In this document: one piece after another, positions 12,061 through 23,927 of the stretch
Layout: every line of letters starts with the position of its first letter
Position numbering within the stretch: the stretch's first letter is position 1
From: Bradysia coprophila
Lineage: Eukaryota > Arthropoda > Insecta > Diptera > Sciaridae
DNA length: 64,000 bases
Assembly (NCBI RefSeq): GCF_014529535.1
Contig: NW_023503727.1
Span: forward strand, 1,550,001-1,614,000
Direction of reading: 5' to 3'
Program-made: the position numbers and the translations under genes
Notes under the pieces: generated by a model
Databases searched by the model: none
Told to the model about the DNA's origin: nothing
What the model saw: only the letters and a program-made list of their open reading frames with translations

Positions 12061-13515
12061 TGCTAGAAATTATAGAATTATAAAATCGTCAAACCCAAAT
12101 AGAACTTTGTTGCGTAACAGCACTTTTCTAATCATCATGAATGTGATTTTAAGAAAAGGGTTGTAAATTCAGAAAGAATCTAGGATTCGGCATGTTGTTG
12201 GGTGGAAGACATTGAGAATTTAATGATTGAGGCTTCGGAAACAGAGAGCTAAAAAAATCCGATACCTCAATCTTAAATTTCGTGTAACTCAGAAATCGGC
12301 TGATAGAATTGACTAAAAAGCAGAACTTTATTTTTGCTCCGATTTCTGTTGAGACTATGGACCCGATCCGATATACATAGAAGAAAACCATTTCTGTTGG
12401 AAATTGATAGAACAACTAAAGCGCTACACAGAACTTTAATAGAGGTTGCGTGTGGAACTTTACTGTAATTTGTATGGTCAATCAAACAGACTTTTATCGT
12501 CCTTCATCAGGATTTCCATAAACTAACTGTTTTAGAGCTTAACTCTAAAACTTAATCCGTACCTGATCTGAAACACGGATAGTTGCCAGGAAAGTTTGTG
12601 TGAAAGTTGCAGGTTACCTGTAACTCACCTGACAGGTTTGAACCTCTGATCAGATTCCTCCATTATAATAAGCGTGACTTATGTTTAAATGATTCAAGTG
12701 ATAGTACAAGCTCGTGGTGGGGATAAAAAAGTAGATTGGAATCGACCCAAAGTTTCTGCGTACACCAACTCTAGAAGGAACATTTCTAAATGCTAAATGT
12801 TCAAGACTAGTTAAATAGGTGATTTAGGAGCGCCGCATTCGAAATTTCACAAATCGATCAAGGTTTCCAACCTGTTTTAAGTGGTTTTGAAAAAAGTGAG
12901 TAAATGGACCTAAAATAGTTGATAAAAGAGAGAAATCGAGCAAATAGTTGCTCACTTTTTCACATGTTGAAATTAGTTGGAAAAAGTGAGAAAAGTGAGT
13001 GCGTGGAATTTCTGTCAGGGATTCCACGGAGAATATAAAGTGAAATAGTCGAAAAGTGAGCAAAAGTAACGAAATTAGTTACTTAGAAATAGTTGATTTT
13101 CTTATCAAAAGTAGGTAAAAAAGTGAGTTTTCAACTATAACTTTGTTATGTCACAGCACTTTTAGAATGAATGTCTTTGTGAGAAAATGGATGTAAATTC
13201 AGAAAGCATCCAGGTGTCCAGGTGGAAGACATTGAGAATTTAATGATTCTGGCTAAGGAAATAGAGAGAGCTAGAGAAATCTGTTACCTCCATCTTACAT
13301 TTGTTGTGACTCAGTCGGGAAGGCTTGACACAAATTTTTAACGTTCAAGAGAAATCAGCAATACTTTAATGAAGGTTACGTGTGAGGAACTTTGCTGTAA
13401 TTTTTATGGTCAATCATCAGGATTTCAATAAACAAACAATTTCAGATCTCAACATTTTTCTAAACTCTTGTACCTCTTGTTCTTGCGTCTGCCGTTTCTG
13501 CGTACACTAACTTTA

Positions 13516-13622
13516 CTGCCGTAATTCGGAAGAAAAACCATTTCCAATAAAATAACAAAAGAAATACTGGAAATTCTTTTGTTATTTCCACTGGAAATTG
13601 TTTTTCTTACAAATTGCGGCAG
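13516..13622. repeat. 107-bp MITE inside the second duplicate
   Basis: Inverted ends CTGCCGTAATTCGGAAG and ACAAATTGCGGCAG. The first duplicate (around 12770) has the uninterrupted sequence AACTCTAGAAGG where this one has AACTTTA, insert, TCTAGAGG. The flanks suggest a TA target duplication (Tc1/mariner type). Confidence 0.65.
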
Positions 13623-13859
13623 TCTAGAGGTAACTTTGATAAATGCTAATGTATAAGACTAGAAAAATAGGAGAGTATCGAGCGCCGCAGTCGAAATTTT
13701 GCCAACCTGTTTCAAGTGGTTTTGAAAACAGTGAGTGAATGGACTGAAAATTGTTGAAAAAAGTGAGAAATCGAGCAAATAGTTTCTCACTTTTTCACAT
13801 GTTGAAATTAGTTGGAAAAAGTGAGTGCGTGGAATCCCTGTTTCATATAAAATTTGAGT

Positions 13860-13975
13860 TCAGTCGGTCGGGTGAGACCTCATCGAGAAAATCTCAAATT
13901 AAATCAGCTTCAGGTCAAAACAGGTTCAGATATTTTCAGTACAGGTTCAAGTTAACCTAACCTGTTGCGTCCACT
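13860..13975. repeat. degenerate AGGTTCAGGTCA-type simple repeat
   Basis: A run of CAGGTTCAG/CAGGTCAAA words. Similar low-complexity stretches in either strand sense occur at about 15995-16330, 19858-19910, 21110-21200 and 23575-23660. No function recognised. Confidence 0.5.
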
Positions 13976-14067
13976 GATTCACGCAAAATTCGAACTGTGA
14001 AGCGTACTTATGGTGTGAAAAATGGCGGTCTGTGTAACTTTCTCATTCAGATACAAACTTGGTTCAT

Positions 14068-17000
14068 ACTATGTGTAACATGCAAATATGGTCATGATCG
14101 TAGTTAATTTATTTAACACAAATACCAAATGTCATGTGGAATGCGTGGAACGCGAGTGCTTGGAGAAACAGCGACTGCTACGCAATTGACATCTGATTGT
14201 TTTTTTTGTTGATTTGTTGGTTTTGTCGAGTGCTTTTCAATTTTAACATTTTCTTTCGGTTTGGTGTAACAAGGACTGAAACAGCTTCTACTTTTGTGTT
14301 AAAATTGTTTCAAACTCTTCTAAATTTTATAGGTTTCAGATGTGTTCGTATATAATAAGCCCTAATTAGGCCGTTAAATCGTGAATTTTGCTTTGTGTTT
14401 GAGTGATTTGTTTCCGTACAGAACTTATTGTGTTCTTGTCTTTTTTAAAAGAAAAATTTAATTAAATTGATAAGACAGTAGGCAAAGTATCTAAATTAAT
14501 AATTTTCCATTAATTCGTCACAACTTTTAATTCATAATTCAATCCTGATAATTCGTCAATCTAAAAATACACTGCTCGTTCGCATTCACATCCGCAATCA
14601 ACAAACGTCAAACGGTTTTCATTGTCTCATTAGATTTTTTTGTGAAAATGTTGTTTGCCTACCTATTAAACCAGAGCTCTCAATATTTCCGAAATTGTTT
14701 CGATTCAATTCAATAAATTGTTTACAAGATGCTTCAATTGATAATTTTTATAAATTTCGAATAAGGAAAGTGCTCTTAAAATCAACAAATCGAAAACAAA
14801 AAACAATGTTTTTTATTCCTGGAGTTATTTTCAGAAAAGTTATGCTCCGCAAGTGTCGGATATCGATTTTTTTTAATAAAACTTACATTTATTGATCAAA
14901 AACAGTTAAAGAACTTATATAAATTGTTCTTCGCTTGTTCGATACTGTTTTTAATTCATTCTCATTTAAAATGTGTTTTGACTACTTATCTACTCGAAAA
15001 TAAAGAAATATTAGGAATTCCTAATAAGTTGCAGATGTTTTCGATTCAAAAGTTTTTTTCCTCTATTTCAATGGATCTTTATTTTAATATTGAATAATAG
15101 AAGGGTTCTGTTAGCCGGGCTCACTGAATATCTTTGAATTTTGACCTAATCTCTTTTTAAGTATCTACAGAAATTCTTATCAAGTCACTTTGGAGGAATT
15201 ATTTCAGCAACCCCTTCTTAATAAGATTTAAAAAATCCATTAGTCGAAAAGATAAATCTGATAAATTTATTGCACTCTTAGCGCTTTGTATTGAACTTCT
15301 TGAAATAAGTACGTTACTTCAGTTAATTCATTCTTTATTTGGTTTTTCGTTGCTTTTTTTAGAAAAATACCTTGCAGTGCTGCTTGATAATTTATTAATC
15401 CAGTGGGTAATAATATCCCTCACCTATGGCATTATGTAATAAATCTCATATTTCTATCTCCGAAATGCTGCGTAAATGTCAAACATTAACAAATTTGGAC
15501 AATTGAAAAATATCAGAAAATGTGAGTGTAGAAAATGGCTTGACTACTACACCTCGTAGGCTTATCTCAAATCTTAATAAAATTCTAAGCTCTAACCGTA
15601 GCTCAACTTTTTTTCGTTAAATATATTCTTTGGTTTTTCTGTCAGAATTATGTGCTACGTGACAATAAACTAAAGTTGGTTGATTTCTTGGACTATAGCG
15701 GTGGTTTGTAAATAAAAGACGTTAGTTTACGCAATATTTCGAGCTTCGGCTTTGCTCTTCATCAGGCTCTTTTGACTACTAATTACATTACTGAAAATCA
15801 ACAAAAATATGAAGCTAAGACTACTAACTCCTCTCCACATGCACATTACAAATGTTTTGTAGCTTTGACTTTAATTTAGCCAACGGCGAAGAAACAAAAT
15901 CCAACATGTGTCAATAAACATCAGACACATCTTCATTGTATTTTCGTTAGTAATTTGAAGGACACCACGAGTGTAATCGAAAATCATTGGAATAGGAATA
16001 GCCTGAAACCTGATATGATCTGGATCAGATCTGATAGATTTTGACTTGACCTGATTTGAGTTGAACCTGAAAATACAGACACTGACCTGAAGTGAATTCT
16101 ATCAGACCTATTTCGCAAATTATTTTAACAATATCTTGAGAAATTTGTTACTTCTATTATGCAAATATCCTCCGTGAAACTACGAAACGAAAATTACGAT
16201 TTTAGAACTCAGCGGCAAAGGAAACTAACAAGAAATATGCAAATGAATCAGGTCAATCTTGGTTATTTCAGGTTAAATTTAAAACATGTCAGGTCAGATC
16301 AGGTTTTTGATTTTCATGTCAAAAACCTACCTATTCCGAGGCATAAGTGGTTTGTAGTGTGGCCAAGCTAATTCACTCAAGGCTGTATACTTTGGGGAGG
16401 TCACGCAGATGCAGATACGCGGGTTACACACCACGTTTCATACAAAAAATTCACCACGCCATACAAATTCAATTTTGGTGAATTTGTTTGTATGGAAAAG
16501 GTGTGTTCCCGCGTATCTAATAAAATGGCGATCTGCGTGACCGTGACCTACCCAAAGTATACAGCCTTGAATTCACTGACCGAAAACAGCATGGTTGCCT
16601 CACCTTTTTAAGTACAATCTTCAAAACAACCTTCAAAAGAAATCTTTTCCTATTTGATTTTCCACATAAACTACATAGTTTTCTGAAACTTTGCCTAAAT
16701 ATTTTGCCGATCCCAAAATGCATTCCAATTTGCTGTAAAGATCTTCGCATCATCGATTAAATACAACAGTCGATTGAATTGACGATTCAAAGGCTTGCGT
16801 AGCATAAATTTCCTGAAAATAACTCCAGGAATAAAAAACATTGTTTTTTGTTTTCGATTTGTTGATTTTAAGAGCACTTTCCTTATTCGAAATTTATAAA
16901 AATTATCAATTGAAGCATCTTGTAAACAATTTATTGAATTGAATCGAAACAATTTCGGAAATATTGAGAGCTCTGGTTTAATAGGTAGGCAAACAACATT

Positions 17001-17578
17001 TTCACAAAAAAATCTAATGAGACAATGAAAACCGTTTGACGTTTGTTGATTGCGGATGTGAATGCGAACGAGCAGTGTATTTTTAGATTGACGAATTATC
17101 AGGATTGAATTATGAATTAAAAGTTGTGACGAATTAATGGAAAATTATTAATTTAGATACTTTGCCTACTGTCTTATCAATTTAATTAAATTTTTCTTTT
17201 AAAAAAGACAAGAACACAATAAGTTCTGTACGGAAACAAATCACTCAAACACAAAGCAAAATTCACGATTTAACGGCCTAATTAGGGCTTATTATATACG
17301 AACACATCTGAAACCTATAAAATTTAGAATACTTTGAAACAATTTTAACACAAAAGTAGAAGCTGTTTCAGTCCTTGTTACACCAAACCGAAAGAAAATG
17401 TTAAAATTGAAAAGCACTCGACAAAACCAACAAATCAACAAAAAATCAATCAGATGTCAATTGCGTAGCAGTCGCTGTTTCTCCAAGCACTCGCGTTCCA
17501 CGCATTCCACTTGACGTTTGGAATCTGTGTTAAATAAATTTACTACGATCATGACCATATTTGCATGTTACACATAGT
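14068..17578. repeat. 3.5-kb foldback with 786-bp arms
   Basis: The left arm 14068-14853 matches the right arm 16794-17578 in inverted orientation at high identity (for example GGAATGCGTGGAACGCGAGT and CAACAAACGTCAAACGG). The spacer 14854-16793 has no intact ORF. It contains a smaller MITE (16377-16570), a hammerhead-like motif (near 15737-15765) and CCTGA-type repeats. It ends about 190 bp from the stop of the FAR1/C2H2 gene. It could be a foldback transposon or two inverted copies of one element. Confidence 0.8.
16377..16570. repeat. ~194-bp MITE-like inverted repeat
   Basis: Arms TCAAGGCTGTATACTTTGG and CCAAAGTATACAGCCTTGA, followed inward by GGTCACGCAGAT / ATCTGCGTGACC. Non-coding. Confidence 0.75.
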
Positions 17579-17771
17579 ACGTAAGCATCCACTTTCATCG
17601 TTGAAACTTTTCTAATTTTAACCTTTCTCAGCAAAACGGCGGTTCGATTGCGTTTTTAGGTCCAATAAATATTGTTCTGGTCAGATAATCAATAAATTTA
17701 CCGTTTTTTTTGAAAATTTCTTTAATTTTTCATTCATTTTTCACCAACAAATTTAACACAAAATTTAAAAA

Positions 17772-19627
17772 CTATCCGAAATGTATGCCATGCTGTTTCT
17801 TCATATGCAACCGGTACGAACTTTTATATTTGAAAATGCGCTGACAATCCTCACATTCATGCGTCACGAATGTGAGCTCGTGCTGGAATTGAATGTGCTC
17901 CTTCAACGATTTCTTCGAACTCAACTTGCGATTGCAATACTGGCAATAGAATTTCTCGATCGAATGCACATAGCGTGAGTGGGACTTCAGACTGGATATT
18001 TTGTCGAACGATGCTCCGCATATTTCGCATATCGATCGTCCAGCCTCAACATCGCCACAATTTGAAACACTCCCGTCGTTCACGTGCACGGAAGCGATGT
18101 GCTGATTCATATTCCGTTCGTATTGGAATCGTTTATTGCAAATTGGGCAATTGAGTCCAATGTGGGCCGTATGGTATTTACGCATGTGATGGTACAGTTG
18201 ACTATGTGTTGGGAATACTTCAGTGCACATTTTACAGTTGATCGGTTCATTGGGTTGAGTGTTTGTCTGTGTCGGTTCCGTACTCTCGGCTTTGGTAAAA
18301 TTGGTAACCGATGGCGTGCCTGTGCTAGAAATCTCTTTCTTTGGTTGATTCGTTGCATTGGTTGAATTGGTCGCTACCGGAATATTTTCGTCGATTTGCG
18401 GATGAACTTCAATGGCAACTAAATTCTCTTCATGCTGGAAACTGTCATTCGGTTCATCGTGGAAATTGTCATTTTCATCATCATCATCGTCGTCCTCATC
18501 GTCCTCATCATCATCGTGATTGTGCTTGATGACAGGAGCCGGTCGCAGGATTTTTTTTCGTTTTCTTCCGAACTCTGCACCGACCTCTTTGATCCCATTT
18601 CCGTCGATTTTCATCGTACCGTCGAAGTAGTACTTGTTCAGAATGGTCATGCCCAGGATAATGCCGTATTTGATGAAGTTCAATTTGTCCAACGATGGGA
18701 AATTGAATTCCAGTTGCCATAGCCATTCGTTGTACGACAATTTCTCGCCCGGAATCAGATTCTTGAACCAATTGTCGAAATCCTTTTTCAATTTAGCATT
18801 CGTGCGACTATCCGTACTGTCATCAGCCGTACATTTGCTGAACATATTTGACAATGGATCGACAGAGTCATTGTCACCATCGTTCGTATCATCATCGGAT
18901 GTATTGTGACCGCCATCGAATTCCTGTTTCACCTGTAAAAGCATTGGAAATGAAACTTTTGCGCAAGTCAAATGGGAAGAGACCATACCTTCACCTCTGG
19001 TGTCATGGACTGGCTTTCACCGAATCCAAACGATGATGTGTTATCAAACGTCTGATCGAAAAAGTCTTCGCCTTGCGTGTCTTCATGTTTTTGAATGCCA
19101 TCGCTAGCGGTCGCATCCTTTTTCGAAGCCCTATGTATCTGCGCCCAAAACTTCGGCGATACCGGCATTCCACCGCGACACTCTTTCAGTTTGCCCTTAA
19201 TCGTTTTCTTGTTGAATCCTTTGGCCAGCAGCTCCTTTGCATATCGGATCTCGTGCGGTTTGAGACGCAAATTTTCCGGATATTTCATGAACGTTTCGAA
19301 ATCCTGGGTGTGATTCACATGCACCAACATTGAGCTCAGCACACACAGTTTACCCTCTTTAACGCTCATCGTGACCTGTACGGGACAATTCATTTTCCCG
19401 GACGATACGGCTCGATTTCCCTTTGACGTTGATTTCCGTTCCTCGCCAGCCTTGCATTGGTACTGGATTCGGGAGTACACTAAATCTTCGCACCTGGGAT
19501 CATCTGGGGTGTATTTGGCCGATTTCTTGGTCGTTAGCAGAGTTTTCGTATCTTGCTCGTAGCGATATTTGGCGGCTAGCAGTTCTCTGTATGTGTGAAA
19601 CTCGGTGCCCACTTGGAAATGGTCCAT
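17772..19627 (-). CDS. FAR1-like domain plus C2H2 zinc-finger protein
   Basis: Two exons: 18989-19627 (213 codons, start MDHFQVGTEF) and 17772-18932 (386 codons). The 56-bp intron has donor GTATGG and acceptor TTTTACAG; total 599 aa. An upstream in-frame ATG at 19759 would add a hydrophobic 44-aa leader out of keeping with a nuclear protein, so MDHF is preferred. Residues 1-110 look like a FAR1/MULE-type DNA-binding fold (F.VG..F..Y.EL, IQYQCK, CPVQVTMS, H.NH). A run of Asp/Glu lies near residues 350-370. Five C2H2 fingers occupy about 444-597 (CKMC, CPIC, CEIC, CQYC, CEDC). A DNA-binding regulator is likely; targets are unknown. It is intact although surrounded by repeats. Confidence 0.85.
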
Positions 19628-20058
19628 TTTCAATAATCGATGAGAAAAGTGCCTTGTGAAAAGTGTCACTTTGGTTTTTATATAAACACAATACACAAAA
19701 ATGTAGAGAATGACAGCGCTTGACAGATGCATGAAGTTTGAGCGCCTATGAGAGAACACAGCGCCGGTGGTACAAAGTGAAAAGAGGTGAACGCACCCCT
19801 CATCATACGGAAAAGTATAGCACAGTGTCTTTGAATCCTTTACAATTGAAGGTCGAAACAGGTAAGATTTACCTGAAACCTGAACCAGTTTTGACCTGAA
19901 TGTAACGTGTTGGTACGCTACATGATTGTGATTAGTTTTTAAGTAGATTTAAGAATAACTAAAGCCAATTTAATACAACCCGGATCCGTTGGACATATAA
20001 ATAATCAAACATTTTTTTAACTAGAATAAGAAATTCAAATCGTACCGGTCACTTCGAC

Positions 20059-20322
20059 CAAGGTTCTGAAAGAACAGGTTAAGACACATCTGAGTTGATC
20101 ACGAAGGCGGCTGACACACAGATTTTGACAAATAGATACTATTTACTGAACATACTCATAACAGATTGTTTGAAGTGTCAACTTGAAGAAAAAAAATGGT
20201 TTTTATCAAGTTGACATTTCAAACAATCTGTAATGAGTATGTTCAATAAATAGCATCTATTTGTCAAAATTTGTGTGTCAGCCGCCCTTGTGGGTGTCTT
20301 AACCTGTTCTTTCAGAACCTTG
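20059..20322. mobile_element. hAT-type MITE with 8-bp target duplication
   Basis: 264 bp. Terminal inverted repeats CAAGGTTCTGAAAGAACAGG / CCTGTTCTTTCAGAACCTTG, flanked on both sides by ACTTCGAC (20051-20058 and 20323-20330). An 8-bp duplication and CAAGG ends are typical of the hAT superfamily. Most of the element is one long hairpin. A much shorter relative lies at 30757-30837. Confidence 0.88.
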
Positions 20323-20330
20323 ACTTCGAC

Positions 20331-20915
20331 GATCAAATATTAGATAAATAATCAGTGCCATCATACGGCTATTGCATTTGTATCATCATTTCATAACGTA
20401 AAACTGTATGCCTCTGTATGGAATGATTGTACAACCGAGCGCATAAATAAGAATGTTAGCTAATAAGTCGGCCTCTATTCCATTAAATCCTCGTTGCGGA
20501 CACAACCGCACGAGGAAACAAGAGTAATTCGGGAATTATAAGGAACGGACGGTTTTATTTCTAAGTTCTTTTTTTTATTACAAATAAAGTCGTTTTGGCT
20601 AGTCAATTAACATAAAGTCAAATAGTTTCCTTTACCCGAATCTCTTCCCGTAAGAAGAGTCAACGTTTTCACGTGTGCTTAGTCATTGCCACGTTTGTAA
20701 AACTCACGGACATTTCAATCATATTGGAAATTTCAACCCTGGAGAGGCTGGTTCACTAGTCACATGGTACAATTTTCCTATTAATTACAAATATCGTTCT
20801 GGCTGGAGATGAAGTGGTTTTAATCGTTCTGCCCACACTAAGAAGAACAAGAAGTAATGGCGAGCCCCATTATTCATTTAATTTTGGCCTAACCTGAATT
20901 TACCTGAAACCGGAA
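20331..20915. other. no gene seen
   Basis: Spacer between two MITEs. No convincing ORF, RNA or repeat recognised. Confidence 0.35.
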
Positions 20916-21114
20916 TATAGGTTTGTTCCAAGTAACTGTAAACACGAACTTTGACAACCCGAACAACGACAATTTCATCCATAGCAACGTCGCTTACGTG
21001 ATATTTCATACAAATCGAGCAACGTCGCCTACGCGATTTACACTGAGATATTATTGAGGTTATGGTTATATGGATGAAATTTGACAATTCATATGGCCTT
21101 GGAACAAACCTATA
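20916..21114. repeat. 199-bp MITE, TATAGGTTTGTTCCAAG ends
   Basis: 17-bp terminal inverted repeats TATAGGTTTGTTCCAAG and CTTGGAACAAACCTATA. The interior is not a long palindrome, although an AACGTCGC.TACG motif occurs twice. It is embedded in CCTGA-type simple repeat. Confidence 0.7.
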
Positions 21115-21229
21115 GTGATCAGGTTTGACCTGACCTGAAACCTGACAGGTATACGTGAAAATTGGTATGAAAATTTCAGGTCAATCTGGTATACAAGTTG
21201 AGGCTGAAGAACAGTGGTGTTAGAGGTTT

Positions 21230-21960
21230 GGAGAATTACCTAAGGAGTCGTCACGACCATTACAGAGTGCATGGGCAAATTTTGAAATAACCCAAAAATT
21301 GGAAGTAATACATACATTCATGGCGAAGAATCGAGTGCTTGGCTTCAAGCTTTACCATCACCGCAGCTTGGTACATACACATTTAAACAACGACGAATTT
21401 AGAGTAGCTATCGCATTACGTCTTGGTTTGCCAATGGTACAGCCCCATAAATGTGTATGTGGATCAAAAGTAGACAAATACGGTAGACATGGTTTATCTT
21501 GCTCCAAAGCTTCAGGAACACTACCACGACATCAAAACTTCAACAACTTAATGCAGCGAGGATAAAAAATCAGCAGAAGTTCCTTGTTTACTCGAAGCAC
21601 CAGGATGTTCCAGACCAGATGGCAAGAAACATGATGGCCTCTCTTACCTTGGACCAAAGGAAAATCACTGTTATGGGACTATACTTGTGCTGATACTTTT
21701 GCGTCATCGTATATAAATCGAACTTCAAAAGAATTAGGTTGGGCAGCAAAACACGCGGAAGAAAAGAAGTACGAACACTACGTCGATTTGCGAGAACAAT
21801 TTATTTTCATTCCAGTCGCCACAGAGACCTCCGGTGTGTTTGGCAAAGAAGCAATTAAACTAATAAAAGCAATTGGAAGCAAGATCGCTGAAGTTACTCA
21901 TGAGAAAAGAGCGACATTTTTATGTTCCAGCGACTAGCACTCTCAATTCAGAGTGGAAAT
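21230..21960 (+). pseudogene. second LINE ORF2 C-terminal remnant, frameshifted
   Basis: The first frame reads FRVAIALRLGLPMVQPHKCV then CGSKVDKYGRHGLSCSKASG, a CxCG-D-x-GxHGLSC region seen near the C-terminus of many non-LTR retrotransposon polyproteins. Another frame continues with LLEAPGCSRPDGKKHDGLSY, so at least one frameshift and later stops have killed it. It ends in an AT-rich 3' stretch that abuts the family-B palindrome at 22061, mirroring the remnant at 11640-12060. Confidence 0.6.
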
Positions 21961-22060
21961 GTTGCATCGATTCTTGGTACGATTCCACCTTCCAAGAACT
22001 TGGCAGAATTATTTTATTTATAAATACCTAATTTATACAAAATTTATAACAAATGAAGAA

Positions 22061-23566
22061 ATCCCAACAAAAATCTCTTCGAGAAAAGTGTGACGCAGTC
22101 TTTGAAGTACAATTTCTAAAATGAATGATATCGCTAGAGTTGACGCTTTCAGCTTCGTTACGCAAAAATTAAATTTTACACCCAATTTTAGTTCAAACAA
22201 GCTGGCTTAGGTTTTCTCATCATCTGCCAAATAATTTTTACCAAAAAAAAATTTGACTGGAAACTACCAAAATTTTACCAAAAAAATCTGCGTCGCATGT
22301 GGCAGATAAATTTTCTTGCTGGTCTTTTCCTGAACATTTGCCACTTTGCGACGCAGATTTTTTTGGTAAAATTTTGGTAGTTTCCAGTCAAATTTTTTTT
22401 TGGTAAAAATTATTTGGCAGATGATGAGAAAACCTAAGCCAGCTTGTTTGAACTAAAATTGGGTGTAAAATTTAATTTTTGCGTAACGAAGCTGAAAGCG
22501 TCAACTCTAGCGATATCATTCATTTTAGAAATTGTACTTCAAAGACTGCGTCACACTTTTCTCGAAGAGATTTTTGTTGGGATATCAGTCATTTTAGAAG
22601 TTTTAGAACACTTTTTATAACAGTTTATAACAGACATTCGGAAATTTGGCAAAAATCGAAAATTTGACGAAAATCGAAAATTTGACGAAATTCGAAAATT
22701 TGACGAAGAAACTAATTCTCTATCTGCCACCATTCAACAAATACCTCTAAAAACATAATTGACCCACCCATTTCCAACTTTCGACATTTTTCACATATGC
22801 CCCTCTGTTCTACTCGTAAAACTCTGAGACTTTGCCGAAGAAAGTAACTCTCTATCTCTCATAACCCAAAAAAATATTAGTCCTTCCATTCTACGCTCGA
22901 GTAGCTCAAAATTTGGTCACTCTAATCACTCTAGCTCAAACGAATCTGCCCGATTTTTTTAATTATTTTTTTGTTCGAATCGTGTTACGAATACCTTTCA
23001 TTTGATGGGTCGCACGCCTCTGTAGGTTTCAATACAGCTAAGCTACAGCCGAAAACGCGTTCCCGACCCTCGAAAACCACACTCAGAAACCACTTCGAGG
23101 CCAATAAAACAAAATTCTGGTTTTTCCTGGGGTAATGGCGTATCACATTTTCATTTTTATGCCCACCCTGAGGTTCCTGCAAAATTTCATGGAGATTGGC
23201 TGACTAGTTTCCGAGATCGACCGTCGATAGATAGACAGATAGACAGATAGACAGATAGAAACATACAGAGTAAGTTGAAAGATTTTGATTGTTTGGAAAA
23301 CGTTGATTTGGTGCATTTTCTATCAAAATGACCAACTTCAAAACGATGTATCTCCGGCAATTTTAAAGTTACATAGTCGAGTGAAGGCTCGTTTTGCTCG
23401 TATTTGAAGCGCGAATAAGATAGAATAGGATTTGTGGTGATACAGGCCAATGGAAAGAAACTTAAATTCTCGTCTATATATAGTTGTCGCGTCTCAAAAA
23501 AATTTCTTCGTTCTTTTTTTGGAAGTTAGACTGCGTCAAGTCCTCCGCTAACGCTCCGGACATGAT
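22061..23566 (-). repeat. large repeat family B, right (inverted) copy
   Basis: Reverse complement of 10171-11573. The palindrome here (22061-22583) is enlarged by a 289-bp inverted-repeat segment at 22178-22466, and the minisatellite is shorter (about three units). It ends at CATGATGATT near 23566. Confidence 0.8.
22178..22466. repeat. 289-bp inverted repeat at the centre of the family-B palindrome
   Basis: Ends ACACCCAATTTTAGTTCAAA and TTTGAACTAAAATTGGGTGT. The arms run about 120 bp with an ~50-bp loop. It is absent from the left copy, where the two palindrome halves meet directly. It is either a MITE inserted at the dyad or the ancestral centre, lost from the other copy. Confidence 0.75.
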
Positions 23567-23927
23567 GATTGCTCAATCTGAAACCTGACCTGATAGAGGT
23601 TTCAGAAAATCAGGTTCAGTTCAGAGTTCTTCGAAAATGGAAACCTGAACTGATCTCAGAGTAACTTTTAGACCTCGAGATCTCGGTTTTATACCGATTA
23701 GACCTTATACTTTCAATTGACTACGTCAAAGCTTGAATGAATTTTGAAATCACAAAAAAAGAAAATTTCATTCACTAGTCGACAGACTCCGAATTTGAAT
23801 TTGACGTAAAATCTACCGCGCAGTGTCCAGCAGAGTGTTTTGACATTTATCTGTTTTCGTGATATTTTGTATTTGTTTATTAGCATTCCGACCATTCCGA
23901 CCAATAAATGTAAATATTTAAGCCAAA

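Larger units (their letters stand above)
12100..13990. repeat. diverged ~0.9-1.0 kb direct duplication
   Basis: Sequence from ~12100 to ~13030 recurs at ~13130 to ~13850. Shared blocks include GGTGGAAGACATTGAGAATT, GAAATCGAGCAAATAGTT and TCACTTTTTCACATGTTGAA. The second copy has extra sequence, including a MITE at 13516-13622. No coding potential. The unit is rich in AAAAAGTGAG motifs. Confidence 0.75.

Noticed and set aside
12480-12540. Another hammerhead core (CTGATGA on the minus strand near 12510)
   Set aside because: No GAAA after a plausible stem II; the core alone is not sufficient.
16695-16952. ORF in the foldback arm, also present at 14695-14895
   Set aside because: It is open in both arms only because the arms are recent copies; no domain, and the frame differs at its ends.
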